Source: Pyrenula massariospora
Lineage: Eukaryota; Ascomycota; Eurotiomycetes; Pyrenulales; Pyrenulaceae
Length of the DNA stretch: 64,000 nucleotides
Direction: 5' to 3'
NCBI GenBank assembly: GCA_021030905.1
Contig: JAGFMI010000017.1
Coordinates: 992,001 to 1,056,000, forward strand
The translations under genes were made by a program, and so were the position numbers. Position 1 is the stretch's first letter. Each line of letters begins with the position of its first letter. Below, piece after piece: positions 1 to 10,931 of the stretch. Under the pieces are notes generated by a model that searched no databases, had not been told where the DNA came from, and was given only the letters and a program-made list of their open reading frames with translations.

Positions 1-738
1 TTTCTTACCAGTTGCCGTCAAACCCCGAGCCTCGCGGTGCTAGGAATAAGATTAGTGACTGTAAGACGTAGAAATTTGTTGGTGGCCGTACCTTGTGCAC
101 AGGGTTGACGATCCAGTTGATTCTTGGGTCGCGACGGATAACTTTGTGTTGCGGATCCACAAGAATGACCTCGAAGTATTTATAAGTCGAATCTTGATTG
201 ATCCAGTACGAGTTGAGTACGCGCAGGTTGGCGCAACGACGACCAACACGTTCTTCGGCTGTCGATTTAAGAGATCGCTGGTACTTAAGCTGATTGACAC
301 CCTGGTTGGTAGGTTTGCCTGCGGGAAGTCAGTATTGGCCTTTGTGTTGGTCTCCAATTGAACCGACCATAAGTAGCACCCTTTGGCACTGGGCGCTTGC
401 GACCACCACGACGAACTCGGATTCGGTAGATCACATAGCCTTGCTTAGCTTTGTAGCCCAAACGTCGAGCCTTGTCTGGGCGGGAAGGCCGAGAAGCGCG
501 GTGGATGACATTCAGTTGTCGAAGCTATATTATGCACTCTCAGCAAAGTTCAACGAGTGTATAGCAAGACACTATTGTGCCACAGATGGATACACAAAGT
601 AGAGTGCATGCTTTGCTGAAGACATCTCTTAAGAAATCCAAAGGACCTCACCTCCCAGCAGCGGACTCGGAGAAGGAAACGAAGGACATCGGATTGCTTC
701 TTCTTCTGCAGCTCTTCAACGTATTTAAGAGCACCCAT
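1..738 (-). CDS. RPL15: 60S ribosomal protein eL15 (5' part, runs off left edge)
   Basis: This is the N-terminal about 170 residues of cytosolic ribosomal protein eL15, a component of the large subunit. Exons read on the minus strand are 738-652, 524-368, 318-92 and 39 to beyond 1. The start at 738 gives [17 protein letters not shown], the invariant eL15 N-terminus. Exon 2 carries [19 protein letters not shown], and exon 3 carries [12 protein letters not shown] and [17 protein letters not shown]. The last visible exon starts with [13 protein letters not shown]. All junctions keep phase: GTGAGG donor after CWE, a 0/1 split in the glycine codon before KPTNQG, and GTACGG after NPVHK. Three introns in the first 170 codons is typical of fungal ribosomal protein genes. 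The remaining 30 or so residues lie outside the window. Confidence 0.95.
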
Positions 739-1195
739 CTGAATGAATAATATTGTTAGACACAGACGGACACAAGAGCTCTTTTTAGGAGTTACCTTCT
801 CGGTGCCCGCGATGGAACGCACTTATCCTGATTGTTGAATGGTCCGGCAGCAAACATTCGGATTGACACAACGGTGGTGGTGCGGAGATCGAGCGCCAAG
901 ACTTTAGCCCTAAGCCCTAGATCTCCAATTAAGAGCCGGAACACCTTGCTTCATTCCACCAGGTATGTGTAGGCCATGCGTCTGCGCATTTTGCATGACG
1001 GGATTCCGAAATGACACAAAGGATCGAATCTAGTACTGCCTTTTGTATCGCTGCAAGAGCTTCTACAACTGCGTGACTGTCCATCATCTCCTCCTCCTTT
1101 CCTCGACCCATGTCCCTCTTGCATAATAAGTGATTCTCCCTATGGTCGACTTAGGAGAACAAGTTCAATGTGCTCGTCCAAAATCCCTCCATACA
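739..1195. other. RPL15 upstream region
   Basis: No coding exon is apparent. The stretch lies between the start of RPL15 and the stop codon of the next minus-strand gene, so it should hold the RPL15 promoter and the 3' UTR of that gene. The only patterned element I see is the AGCCCTA repeat at 905-920. Confidence 0.5.
905..920 (+). promoter_or_regulatory. Tandem AGCCCTA (telobox-like) motif upstream of RPL15
   Basis: Two AGCCCTA units in tandem (TAGCCCTAAGCCCTAG) lie about 170 bases upstream of the RPL15 start codon. On the coding strand they read CTTAGGGC and resemble TTAGGG-type telobox elements found in promoters of many fungal ribosomal protein genes. The motif is seen; its role is inferred. 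Confidence 0.35.
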
Positions 1196-2179
1196 CTACG
1201 ATGTTGAAATTACCGCCTTCTGGAACCGTTTGAAGCCTTTTTTCGCCCTGGAAGCCACGTCGGTCCAAATCTCATCGTCCATGTTCTCTTCTGCTCGTCC
1301 TTCAGTGAGCATTGCCTCAACCGTTCGCCTCAAGGTAGCATCCTTACTTGGCCGTGGCTTTCCAGAGACCTGAGATGCCTCGCCGAGGAGGCTCATGATA
1401 TCCCAATGAACGGACGCTTTCCCAGCCACAATGACATCCCTGGCGTATTGCATCTCCTTTGTAAATTCGTCTCGCGCCTTTGCATTTTGATAGGAATTAG
1501 AATCTTGATTTGCTAACTCATTGTACCTTCCTAGCAATTGAAGCGATGTGTCCAAGAACCGCGATGTTCGAAGGTGGAGTAATGAAGCATTCGGCCCGTG
1601 TTGAACGCTAAGCGGCAGCTGTGTGGCCAGGTTCCCGCTTGACTGGGTAAGAGCATCGTTCAAGAGACGACGAAACGTCGATTCGAAGCGTTGGTTATCG
1701 ATTTGCCTTTGATCTAGTGAGCCACGCTCGAAAAGGGCCAAGTAGATAGAACGCTTTCACCTCGCCTTAATCCCAGCGTGTAATTTTGCTACTAGTTTGT
1801 CCCTATCTTCGTCTACCGTCTTACGGAAAGCTTCGGCGTACGTATCTTTCTTGAAGTCTGCAGCCAAGGTTTTCAAATATGGAATTTGGTTCGGACTTTC
1901 CGGTAGTCAGAGCATTCTTTGGAGTTGTGAAAAAAGCTCACTCACGCTGGATTGCCTGAAGCTTCTGGTAAATCTTCCATATGCAGCTCACGAGCACTGC
2001 TGTCGGTCTCTGCCAGAGGCGAGGTCGGAACAGCGTCATTCGGAATCTCTGATACAGTCTTTGCCTTTTTGGAGGTTTGCGCCGACTTGTTTGCGCCGAC
2101 TGGTAAGCTTGGATAAGTGATAGAGCATAGTATCTACTTTGGCGGACCTACTGGTACGCTTGCGCGTTCTTTGGGCCAT
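1196..2179 (-). CDS. Unrecognised helical protein, four exons (about 275 aa)
   Basis: I do not recognise this protein. Exons on the minus strand are 2179-2152, 2099-1946, 1895-1761 and 1716-region start at 1706 to 1196. The phases agree at every junction and the sum is 828 nt. The N-terminus is short, basic and disordered (MAQRTRKRT, then a Ser/Thr/Lys-rich stretch to about residue 60). From about residue 65 it is strongly helical and charged: IPYLKTLAADFKKDTYAEAF, then KTVDEDRDKLVAKL, with a C-terminal acidic-to-basic segment ending RAKKGFKRFQKAV. There is no signal peptide or membrane segment. A basic N-tail plus coiled-coil-prone body is reminiscent of inner kinetochore (CENP-Q/Fta-like) subunits, but that is only a guess from composition. 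The first 52-bp intron (2151-2100) is the least certain part of the model; exons 3 and 4 are solid. Confidence 0.6.
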
Positions 2180-3110
2180 TGCTCTTGTGTAGCCACCGGA
2201 GCCGATGGGTAAGAAGCGAGATATGAAACGGGGCAGACACGCTCCTGAGATCAGAAATGACTCGAGGCCTCGGTTGGAGTATAAGGCGTTGGGGTTGGCG
2301 AGAACTCTGAAGTGGCGAAGATACAGACACGCCCCTTCCTTAGATTTGGCAGGAACGACTGACACACGGCAGCCTGAGCGGACTTGGAAGGCGTCAATTC
2401 AAGGCGGACCTCATCGATAAGTTAAATGAGATGTTCACCATAGCCAATAATCAATGGCACCAGTCTTGATGTGATTATACCAGATGAGCAAGAAGAAACT
2501 TGACACGCCGGTGCGGGTGAAGGATTCATGGACGGTGGATCGGGGGTGAAGGAGTGCTGTGGAGGAACGGCGACATCTACAGTTACACCTCATATTGGTA
2601 CAAACATCCATGCTCGATCAGCAAAATTTAAACAATATATTTCAATTTGTTCATGACCGATCTGGTTGCTTTACAACCGTACAACGTAGATGGGCTGAAA
2701 AGATCCCTCGCATCGTATAACCGCCTTCCGATGTATTACCCCAGCTTGCTCTGATCTTGAAATTTCTTTTGGTGTCATGGTCGCGTGAGATAGGAAGTAT
2801 CATTACAACAAAACCTTTTGCCCAGTCTCTTGTATCACAAAAACACCGTGGCCTTTGGCAGATCCCCTGCAATGCCGTGTTCTAGAGTCTACATGTCTGT
2901 TGAACGAGTGCTTTCTTTTCGGAAGTTGAGCAGTGCTTTATTAAGAAATCGCTTGCCTTGTAACGAAGGTGATCCGACGGGAACATAATCATTATGCCTT
3001 CGAGTAAGGCGCGATGAACAATCGAAAGTATAGGCGAATCGAGAATATGGGTGAATATGAAGCGGCAAGAGGTTTATAGACGGTGTCGCGTCCCCGAGTT
3101 ACGCTTTGGT
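2180..3110. other. Intergenic region
   Basis: This is 0.9 kb between the start of the four-exon gene and the stop of the PSP1-domain gene, both on the minus strand. Short open frames exist on both strands but none has family-like sequence or joins in phase to another. It is presumably promoter for the left gene and 3' UTR for the right gene. Confidence 0.5.
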
Positions 3111-5821
3111 TTAGGAACCGAGAGACATCCCCTGGAAAGCAGAGGTCCAGTCAGTTCCTGTGGTCTGTTCACTCCGCCCGGCTCGTGGTATGACCGTTTG
3201 AGATGTGCCATAGCCCGCTTGGGAGTCCACGAGATACGGAGCTGTAGGATATGTTGAAAACGGATCTGAAGGTGAAGCGAGATTTTGAGAGTACGGGGGA
3301 ACACCAAGACTAGATTGAGGCATAGCATAGCCGAAAGCGTCATATGGGTTGAATACGCTTGGACGACTAAGTTGATTGCCGACAACATGACCGTTGTCAG
3401 ATCCGAAGCCAGCCGAGGTTGGGAATGGCCGGCGCCTGTCGGCTGGTGAATCGCGGCCACCTATTGCGCCGGGGCTGTAAGCCGTCGAAAAATGGGCACT
3501 GAGAGAGGACGTAGGTGTCACGAAAGAGGCAGGATTGATAGCAGACATCCATATCCTGGTTTTGTAAATTTTGAACAAGTCCGTTACGAGGGTGTTGAAA
3601 TTGACATAGGCGTCGGCAAAATAGTAAAACGTGAGTTTCTTCCAATCCCTGCTTCTGATTAGCATCGCTTCCAGCCTCAAAGGTGTCATCTTACATTTGA
3701 AACTCGGCATCCAGGATCTCCATGTTCAAACGATGCTCTGCCACTTTTTGTTGACACACTCTCTTCGCCTTCGCCTCGTTGCCTTCCTTTTCCTTCAGTG
3801 TTTGGATCTCATGTGGCTGTGCAAGCCGTTTGATCAGTTTAGGTTTCAATTCCCCGGTTGCGGGCTCCTGCAGGCTATGCTGTCCTGGAGGTCCCATCCC
3901 ACCAACAGCACTACTTGCACCACCGGCTGGCAGACCATTAGGATTGACCGGGTTTGGTCCGCCATTACGTGATTGTTGTGAAAACATCATGAGCCATTTG
4001 TAGTGGTCTTCAGCACATTGCTCCTTCATATGGCGGGCCTGGGCATAGCTAAGGTTAGCACGAGCGACGGTACCGAGATCTGTGCCCCTGTCCGCTTCCA
4101 CAATAACTAGGTCACCAGCTTTAATGTCAAGGCCCGTCCCTTCCTGCACGTAGAAGACGTCTGCTCGACTCGCTTTGAAGGTAACGATGTAGAGCGGCTG
4201 ATTTCGATAACCTTGATGTGGGGTTCCTCCGTTTCGAGGGTATGGTCGTGGCTGGTCATGAGGCGGGAAAGGCGGAGCCGGAGACAATACGCTTTCCGCC
4301 ATACGATTCGCTCCAGAGAAATAGGCAGCTGCATCTTGAAGGTGTGAGCATTTCGCTTTCGTTGGGTTGTTTGAAGTTTGAAATTTGAAAGGAGTCAAGA
4401 AAGCGAAAATACTTACGTTCTTCGTCTGGAGAAGCTTCAACAGCTCCTTCTGCATATCCCGTATACCCACGGCCACTGATCAGACCACCGTTGCGCTGAC
4501 CCTCAGCCGATCCAGCTGTCTCATCAGCGGACCCGAGCGACCCGTGTCTTGTAGGTACCTCTGCAAAGGAATGCCGTCGGCTATGTGGTGCTTCGGGGAT
4601 TGAGCCAAATCCAAGGGATGTCTGCCACTGAGATCGACGTGTTGCCTCGAACGGGCGACTATCGACTTGAGTGGAGACCGGTGAATAGGTGTCGAGGGTA
4701 TAGATTTGCTCACTGTGTCTCCTGTTAGACCTAGGATAATCCGTTGTCCTAGATGATCCCCCATAGTCTTCGTAATCTTCGATGGCAGGGTCCGACTCCT
4801 CAGGAACAGCACCCCGTAGGAGAGGGTTTGGGTAATGTCCAGCGGTATTGGAGAGATTGCTTGCGGCTGAGGTGGAAGACATCGTTCGCTGGCGAAGGGC
4901 GGCTTGGCGAAGGCGGGCATTTTCCATTTCTAAAGACTGAATTCTCTGAGTGGCGTTGTACTGCCCTTGTCGATTAGATTGCTGCAATGACTCTAGATCA
5001 CCCTCGTCTTCTCGCACACGACCCAAAATGGTTGAGTCATGACCAAGTTCTCCAAGTACTCCTTGTCGCGATCCACGATGATGAAGGGCAGAATATTGTG
5101 ATGTTGTTCGGCCACGATTAGCAGCGGCCGACGGATAGCCAGAATTTGACGACGGCAAGTTGGCTTCCTGCTCTTGTTGACCAACGGAGTACGACAAGGA
5201 ACGATAAGTTTTGGGAGTAGGATTTAGGGGGAACGGGAAATTAATCCCTGACTTCGCGTTTTCTCCGCGACTACCGGGGGGACTTTGAAACTCGTCTGAC
5301 AAAAAGGCAGCGGTAGGAGAGTTGATGGCCGTCGGCGAATGAATCAGTTCCTGCGTCCTTGATGAAGGCTCTTTACGAGTCTCGTTATTCCATATCGTTC
5401 CACTCCATGGAAAATTTTGGGCCGAGTGGGGCCAGCCAGGTGTAGCAGCTAGACTGGGGCTTCCAGCATTTACTCTTGAGCTCTGGTCTCCTGAAGGTGT
5501 AACAGGGTGTGAGCCGGAAGGGCTATTGGTTCCACCAGGAAGAGTCACAGAAGGTTTCCTCGTCTGACTCGAGGATATCTCGCTCAGCCATGAAGTCCGT
5601 CTCTTTGGTTTTGCGACACTAGGATTCTGGATTGTAGACCCTGGTAGACGACCTTCGACTTCGTCATCTGATGATGCAAGGGCCTCGGAGTCAGGAGTGG
5701 CGCGACGCAGGCCTGGGTTTGTCTTTTCTAGCAGCAGCGACGCTTGGTTGCTAGGGAGACCACCAAAGCCTGGTGGAGGAGCCTTTCGGCCTTGTGATGT
5801 CTTGGAGTTTATGGCGCTCAT
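3111..5821 (-). CDS. PSP1 C-terminal domain protein (860 aa)
   Basis: The protein belongs to the PSP1 family (yeast Psp1 type, cytoplasmic; a high-copy suppressor of polymerase-alpha mutants). Exons are 5821-4417, 4334-3695 and 3648-3111, with GTAAGT and GTAAGA donors; the total is 2583 nt. Residues 1-470 are Ser/Pro-rich and disordered with a coiled-coil-like patch (QSLEMENARLRQAALRQRTM). The PSP1 domain begins near YIVTFKASRADVFYV and includes GDLVIVEADRGTDLGTVARA, KRLAQPHEIQTLKEKE and, across intron 2, DWKKLTFYYFADAYVNF and YKTRIWM. The tail is low-complexity. The ATG at 5821 (MSAINSK) is the first in the long exon. Two upstream mini-exons (6216-6160 and 6054-6029) could splice in phase to residue 1 and add 28 residues, so the true start is open. 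Function beyond the family name is not established. Confidence 0.88.
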
Positions 5822-8693
5822 GCTGGAACAGGAACCCCTCGAAGGCTCGCAAGCGTAATGTTCAACGATGCGCTGTCTTCTTCGATTGGTCGCTAGTATC
5901 TGGAACGGTCTGAGGCCATTCAAACTAGAGTAGAGTGAGGAAGATCAGGCATAAAGCGACAAAATATAGTTTCAAAGAATCACAGGGTTTTCTGTGAAGA
6001 TCTTTCAGGTGGGGAAGGGAGCTAACACTGATATCCTTTAGGCAAACAGTCTTGCTGCATGGAAGTTAGCCATATTATCTTTTAAGATGAAATAGTCAGG
6101 TGTAGGATATCGAGTTTGCAAGTTGGGTATGGGAAAAGTGAGGCGTAAAAAGTATTGACCTCATGAAGTGAAGGGGCTCGTGGTGAATATTGACGGAAGC
6201 TGATTGGCATTGACATGTAGCCGAAGCGTGGATTAACGATGAACTCGCTTATACAGGGCAAGGATAACGTCCAAAAGTGGCTATTGAGGTTTGCTTCCAG
6301 CAGATTCGGCGTTCAGCGAGCTGGCACTTGGCCATGGAGACCGCTCGGGGCCGCAATCAAGCGGTTTCACGCCACTTTACCGAGAGTGTTTGGGACATTT
6401 GAACCCCATATTCACTGAGGGCTTGTGTTTCTTCGAGGGTACCACCAAGTTTTGCAAGTATTGCAAGTAGAGATGAAAGTGCAAGGCAGAGAACAGAAAG
6501 GGGCTCAACTCACACTGAAAATTATGGGCTCTGCAACAGTCCTCCTCGTCACATTGAAAGAGTCGTGTTCCAGTGTTGGAATCAACAGCGGAGACTTTTG
6601 GGAAGCATAGAACATCCAGTATATGGCCTATCTAAGTTTAAGTGATCAGCAACAAAAGATCATGGGTGTTCGGCTTACTTGAAGCGTAGATCTGATGCGA
6701 CGGAAAAGATCTGAAAAGATAGGAAAGCTTGACGATAGATTTTTGACCCTTCCACCTGCTCAACAGGCGTCTCGTTGTTTGTATGACTGACCACTGTGCT
6801 TCATGCGCCGACGAAGAAATCTGAGAAGGTTCGAACGTAACAAAGTGAATCTGCTCAATAGTGCGCGCTTGCGTCTTACGTGTTGGCTACTGGTTATAGG
6901 AAACTTCGCGGTTGAGACGTTGGCTCGGGCCACAAGAATTATAATATCCGGGGTCGTTTAAGTGGTACAGGATAGGTGAATTATAGGCCATATGGTTTCA
7001 TTTGCATTTTGTCTCAACAAGGCAAGTAAGGTGTCTTGCAATTGCGTTTGCTCCAAGCGCTCGGCACCACAATAGGGTTGGTGGAGGTCGTGCAGCGGAG
7101 AGGTTAGGTGGAGGTTGCGGGGTCGTGGACGCAGAGGTCGGCGGAAAGACAGGAGGATACCAGTCCAAGTTCACAGAGGTGGTATTAAGCCGAGTATATC
7201 GCTTGAGGAGGAATGCAATCGAAGACGCGCTGTGGTAGAATTCAAGGAGATGTCAAGTCACCAGCTCGCGGTGACCTTGCGTAAAGGCCCGTCGAGGCGC
7301 TTTTGAAGCGTAGAGGCACTAACAACCAGCCCGGCGGTTGGAGCGACACCCACAAGCCGCAGGAGGGCCAGGGCACGCTACTGCACGCAGTTTTTTTTCT
7401 TTCAGGGTTCCGTGGGAGGGGGGGGGCCGGCGACGAAGGGTGGATCCAGAGGCAGGCGCTGATCGACGAGGGAGGGGCTTGTAGGGAGCTCCTGATAGAG
7501 CGAAGAGAAGCGCGAGAGGAGCAGAGAGGGTCAGCGAAGGACTTAAGAGAGGAGCAGGACCACAGCGCGCCGCTGCAATGTTCGGGACCGTTCAGGGTGT
7601 CTGGGTAGAATTGGGTTACTGTGTGGTACTGGCGGCCTCTCACAAGCCCCAACGACGCTGGCCGATGCGGGGTCAGATCGGCCCCCGCAAACCTCTAGCT
7701 CCCCCGGGGCTGGCAGGCTTCGACACGCCTGGAAGGATGGAAGCAAAGGACCGCGACGAAGCCGCTCGAGTCTGAATTTGTGGGGTGAAAGATCGTCTAA
7801 CGGATCGATCTGAATTGAACTCTATGGGACTGGTTTCTAGCCGGCGGCACGTCTGCTGGCCGAAGACTTCAGACTCTCGAGCCCTGCGGCGGCATGCCCC
7901 TCTCTGCCACGCTACCCTGATCAGGCTAGGCGTAGAATCCCGCCTACGCTTCCCAGCACCTCCACACTCGAGACCCCTTCATCCCTTTAAGACTCCTGCG
8001 TCTTAACTTCCATGAGGGTGCCCATGGCGTCTTCCGGCCATTCTGACAGCCGTTCCACCACGACTGGTCAATGAGCGACCAAGCCGAGCACAACGCCAAC
8101 GACCAGCTTGGCTCTGATGTTCTAAGGAAGGAGAGAAAAGGAAAGGAATTGTAAAATCCACATACGCATTGTCATACTTATATTTCGATGCCCGCCTTTT
8201 CGGGCGACTGATGTGTCCTTCTCCGGCTCCTCTAATTAATCCAATAATCTTAGTCGCTCAACCCAGCGCTCTGACAGAGCTGAACAGAGCACCGGGCAAG
8301 CAAACCAGTCTTGATGCAGAGCCCAGCTCGACAACTTGTGTCTTGTCATTCTGTCAGTGCCGATCACTCCCGCGCCCTTTTTGACATGCATAGCATGAAG
8401 CGTCTACCCCAGACTTTTGAACCCCAGCATTGGCGGGGCACTCGCCACGGCGTCTTGTCACATCCGTCTCTAGCCATCGCAGCTGCTATGCAGTGAAACA
8501 GACGTGTTCGAATTCTCTCCGGAGCCATGGACTGTTCTGCATTGTATGAGACCCATGCAGATTGCAGTATCCATACATGCTCAATCCCGGCTTCGACGCT
8601 TTCTATACCATCCCGGACATGGTTCATGACCGTGCTGCTCTCCCAAAATGTCAGCGTCCAATAAAACGCCACTACTCCGATGGTTTGCTTCTA
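5822..8693. other. Long gene-poor region (2.9 kb)
   Basis: This separates the 5' end of the PSP1-domain gene from the 3' end of NFU1. It should contain the PSP1-gene promoter and 5' UTR. Two possible upstream coding mini-exons lie at 6160-6216 and 6029-6054. The part from about 7050 to 8000 is visibly GC-rich, with a run of G near 7417-7426 and a T run near 7390. Overlapping frames on both strands there have arginine/proline/glycine-heavy translations with no family features, so I do not call genes. Confidence 0.45.
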
Positions 8694-9746
8694 CTATGCC
8701 TCCACCGTATCTAAACTTTCCTTCCCCACTGTAGACGCTACAGACGCGCCTTTTTGTTGGCGGAGCTTTTCCTCGAACTTGGCAAACTCCTTCATCGCGA
8801 TTTCTTCCTCCCGATCAAGAACTTGATTGACGCCCTTCACCTCCTCAATCTAAATTGATTAGCCAGGAATCCCCAGCCATCGGAGGAATTCAATACTTAC
8901 ATAGTGCATCAGCATAGATTCGATTCCGTTCTTCAAGGTTACTGTGCTCGAATCGCAAGTTCTGCACGCTCCACGCAGCTTCAACAGGACCATACCATCT
9001 TCGAATCCTCGGTATTCGATATCGCCACCGTCTTCCATGATAGCCGGCCTTATTCTGGTTTCTAGTAATTCTTTGATCATACCAACGACCTCACTATCAT
9101 CATCACTTGCGCTCAAGGTGTCTGCTCCTGCTCCATCCTGTCCGTCTTCTGAAGAGGTCCTTTCCACTGTGTTCACAATTTGCTCTCCAGACGTAACCGC
9201 TTCTGTGATGAGGCTGAACACTTCTGGTTTTATATGCGCCCAAGGCACATCGGCCGCCTTGGTCACTGTGATGAAGTCGGCTCCATAGAAGATGCTGGTG
9301 ACTCCATCGACCTGAAATAAACGTGAAGCTAACGGCGACGGATGTGGGGGGGCTAGAGTAGAACGAGGAGAGCCATACTCGAGAAACGGGGAGGAGAAAG
9401 CTTCAGGTAAGATCCTTTGGTTCGGGACAAATTTCAACGCCTGTGGTGGTTAGGGCTTGATGTCTTTTGGTGAGGGGCTACACACGTCTGCATTTGGGGT
9501 TGACTCCGTTTGGATGAATATGGATCGCTTCCCTGAGATATCTATAAGTAAGGCCGGCGATGGCTGACGTCGAGGTTGAAGAACTGATCGGGGACGGGAG
9601 GTGATAGCAGAAAGACCATGTCTTGGATGACTGTGGTAACTGCGGCGACAGTGTGAGAGCGCGGGGGATCGCTCTCCGCAAGGAGTTCGCGTGTGGATGG
9701 TTGGTAAGCCTTTTCTAAACGCCTTCGATAGTGACTTTGAGGCCAT
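8694..9746 (-). CDS. NFU1: NFU1-type mitochondrial Fe-S cluster scaffold (318 aa)
   Basis: This protein delivers or assembles iron-sulfur clusters in the mitochondrial matrix, late in the ISC pathway. Exons are 9746-9486, 9440-8901 and 8849-8694. The N-terminus (MASKSLSKAFRKGL, with many Arg and Ser and no acidic residues) is a matrix-targeting presequence to about residue 75. The Nfu N-terminal domain follows (SIFIQTESTPNADALKFVPN, then GVTSIFYGADFITVTK). The C-terminal NifU domain has RPAIMEDGGDIEYRGF and the cluster-binding CxxC at about residues 246-249 (GACRTCDSS). The last exon restores the conserved end: MLMHY joins IEEVKGVNQVLD across a GTAAGT intron. The first intron uses a GTGTGT donor. 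Length and domain order match fungal NFU1. It is divergent from the HIT-finger gene; the two share a 463-bp promoter region. Confidence 0.95.
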
Positions 9747-10209
9747 AACGAAACGATGAGGGAAGGATGGGGAGGAGTAAAAATACTATTATCTGGAAGA
9801 AATACGAAAAAGAAGTGGCATAATTCGAGAGCTAGGAATCCTCGGTTGTGACGCAATTTTGGGTGCTTGCCTATGGTGCAACTTTGCCGAGCCCGTCTTA
9901 TCCCTCGTCCCCGGGCGTCGACTTGGCACTCGTAATGGTAGATATCTTGATCCTCGCTAGGCACGCTGGGACAGGCGTGAGCTGCAAAATATTCATCCGA
10001 ATTTCATTGTGCATTGGTCTGTGTACAAGTTTCTGAGACTGGGTTCTGTAGGCTAGTTGCAGAGGTCTTTTTGATCACAAACTATGAAAGTCGTGAGACA
10101 TACCTAGCTACGCTGCAACTTCACTTGGTACCTTCATTTAGAGTCGTTGATATTATGGTAAATCTTTCCCTCTGAGGTTGACTATCTTGTACTTGCTATC
10201 TACTTTGCA
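9747..10209. promoter_or_regulatory. Shared divergent promoter region, NFU1 / HIT-finger gene
   Basis: The start codons of the two divergent genes are 463 bases apart with no intervening coding sequence. A bidirectional promoter is inferred from layout only; I identify no specific factor site. Confidence 0.5.
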
Positions 10210-10784
10210 ATGCCTCTGTGTCAGATATGCTCTCAGCAGGTAGCGAAGTACAAGTGTCCGCAATGCAGTACCCAAAGGTGAGCTTCATTCTGCTCGTGCC
10301 CATATGAATGACCACATGCTCAGAAGATTCCAGTTGCTCGTTGAAATGCTCCAAAGATCATAAGCTAAATTGTTCGAAGCCACTAACTACCGGAGCCAAT
10401 GACGATCAACTACGGAAAGATCTGGACAATGCTCCGCCTGTGCAATCGCCGGTGTCGAACACTACCGCCTCAATTGCACTGATCAAATTATTCGAGAAAT
10501 ATCCGCAGCTTCGATATAAGTTGCGTGAAATCTATGAGTCGATCCTGGAGCTGCAACACCACGAAAGACGCCATGATAGTCTCAAGGGGTCTGACGCCGA
10601 CCACAGCCGCAAGACCGGTGTCATGTCCCCCAGGCATTCAGATGGGAAATTTACACCTGAAAAAGGTGTCAGAGTCGGTCTTGCGAGGCTACGTGACATG
10701 ATAGCAGTTGGAGACCAGGACTCAGAGGCTCTGCAAGAATTCTCGGTGCAAATTCTCGGACAGGCACAACCCAATGCTGGATGA
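10210..10784 (+). CDS. HIT-type zinc finger protein, Hit1/ZNHIT3-like (172 aa)
   Basis: This is a small zinc-finger protein of the HIT family, whose Hit1/ZNHIT3 members help assemble box C/D snoRNPs in the nucleus. Exons are 10210-10277 and 10334-10784. The ATG at 10210 places the complete finger at the very N-terminus: Cys4, Cys7, Cys16, Cys19, Cys24, Cys28, His32 and Cys36 (MPLCQICSQQVAKYKCPQCS, then QSCSLKCSKDHKLNC). The acceptor at 10333 was chosen over an earlier AG because only it keeps phase and restores the CSxxC half of the finger. A helical motif follows (IKLFEKYPQLRYKLREIYES), the typical partner-binding segment of this family. The C-terminus is short and unremarkable. The next gene is convergent, 147 bp away. 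Confidence 0.88.
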
Positions 10785-10931
10785 CTCCTTTTCTTGCAGA
10801 TGTCCGGAATCGCATCGGTTGCTTCCTCCAAATATGCTCAGCAAAGCCAATCCAGGTTCTGTCGCCGGCAGATATCAACGCGAGAATGGATCGTCGATGA
10901 TATTAATGTTCGCGCGGGACTGACGAGGCTT

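Noticed and set aside
52-357. 101-codon minus-strand frame and 88-codon plus-strand frame at the left edge
   Set aside because: Both are shadows of eL15 exon 3, whose true frame carries the conserved eL15 sequence.
7242-7652. 136-codon minus-strand frame
   Set aside because: It starts from a non-family leader, overlaps an equally long plus-strand frame, and has only low-complexity Ser/Pro/Arg content.
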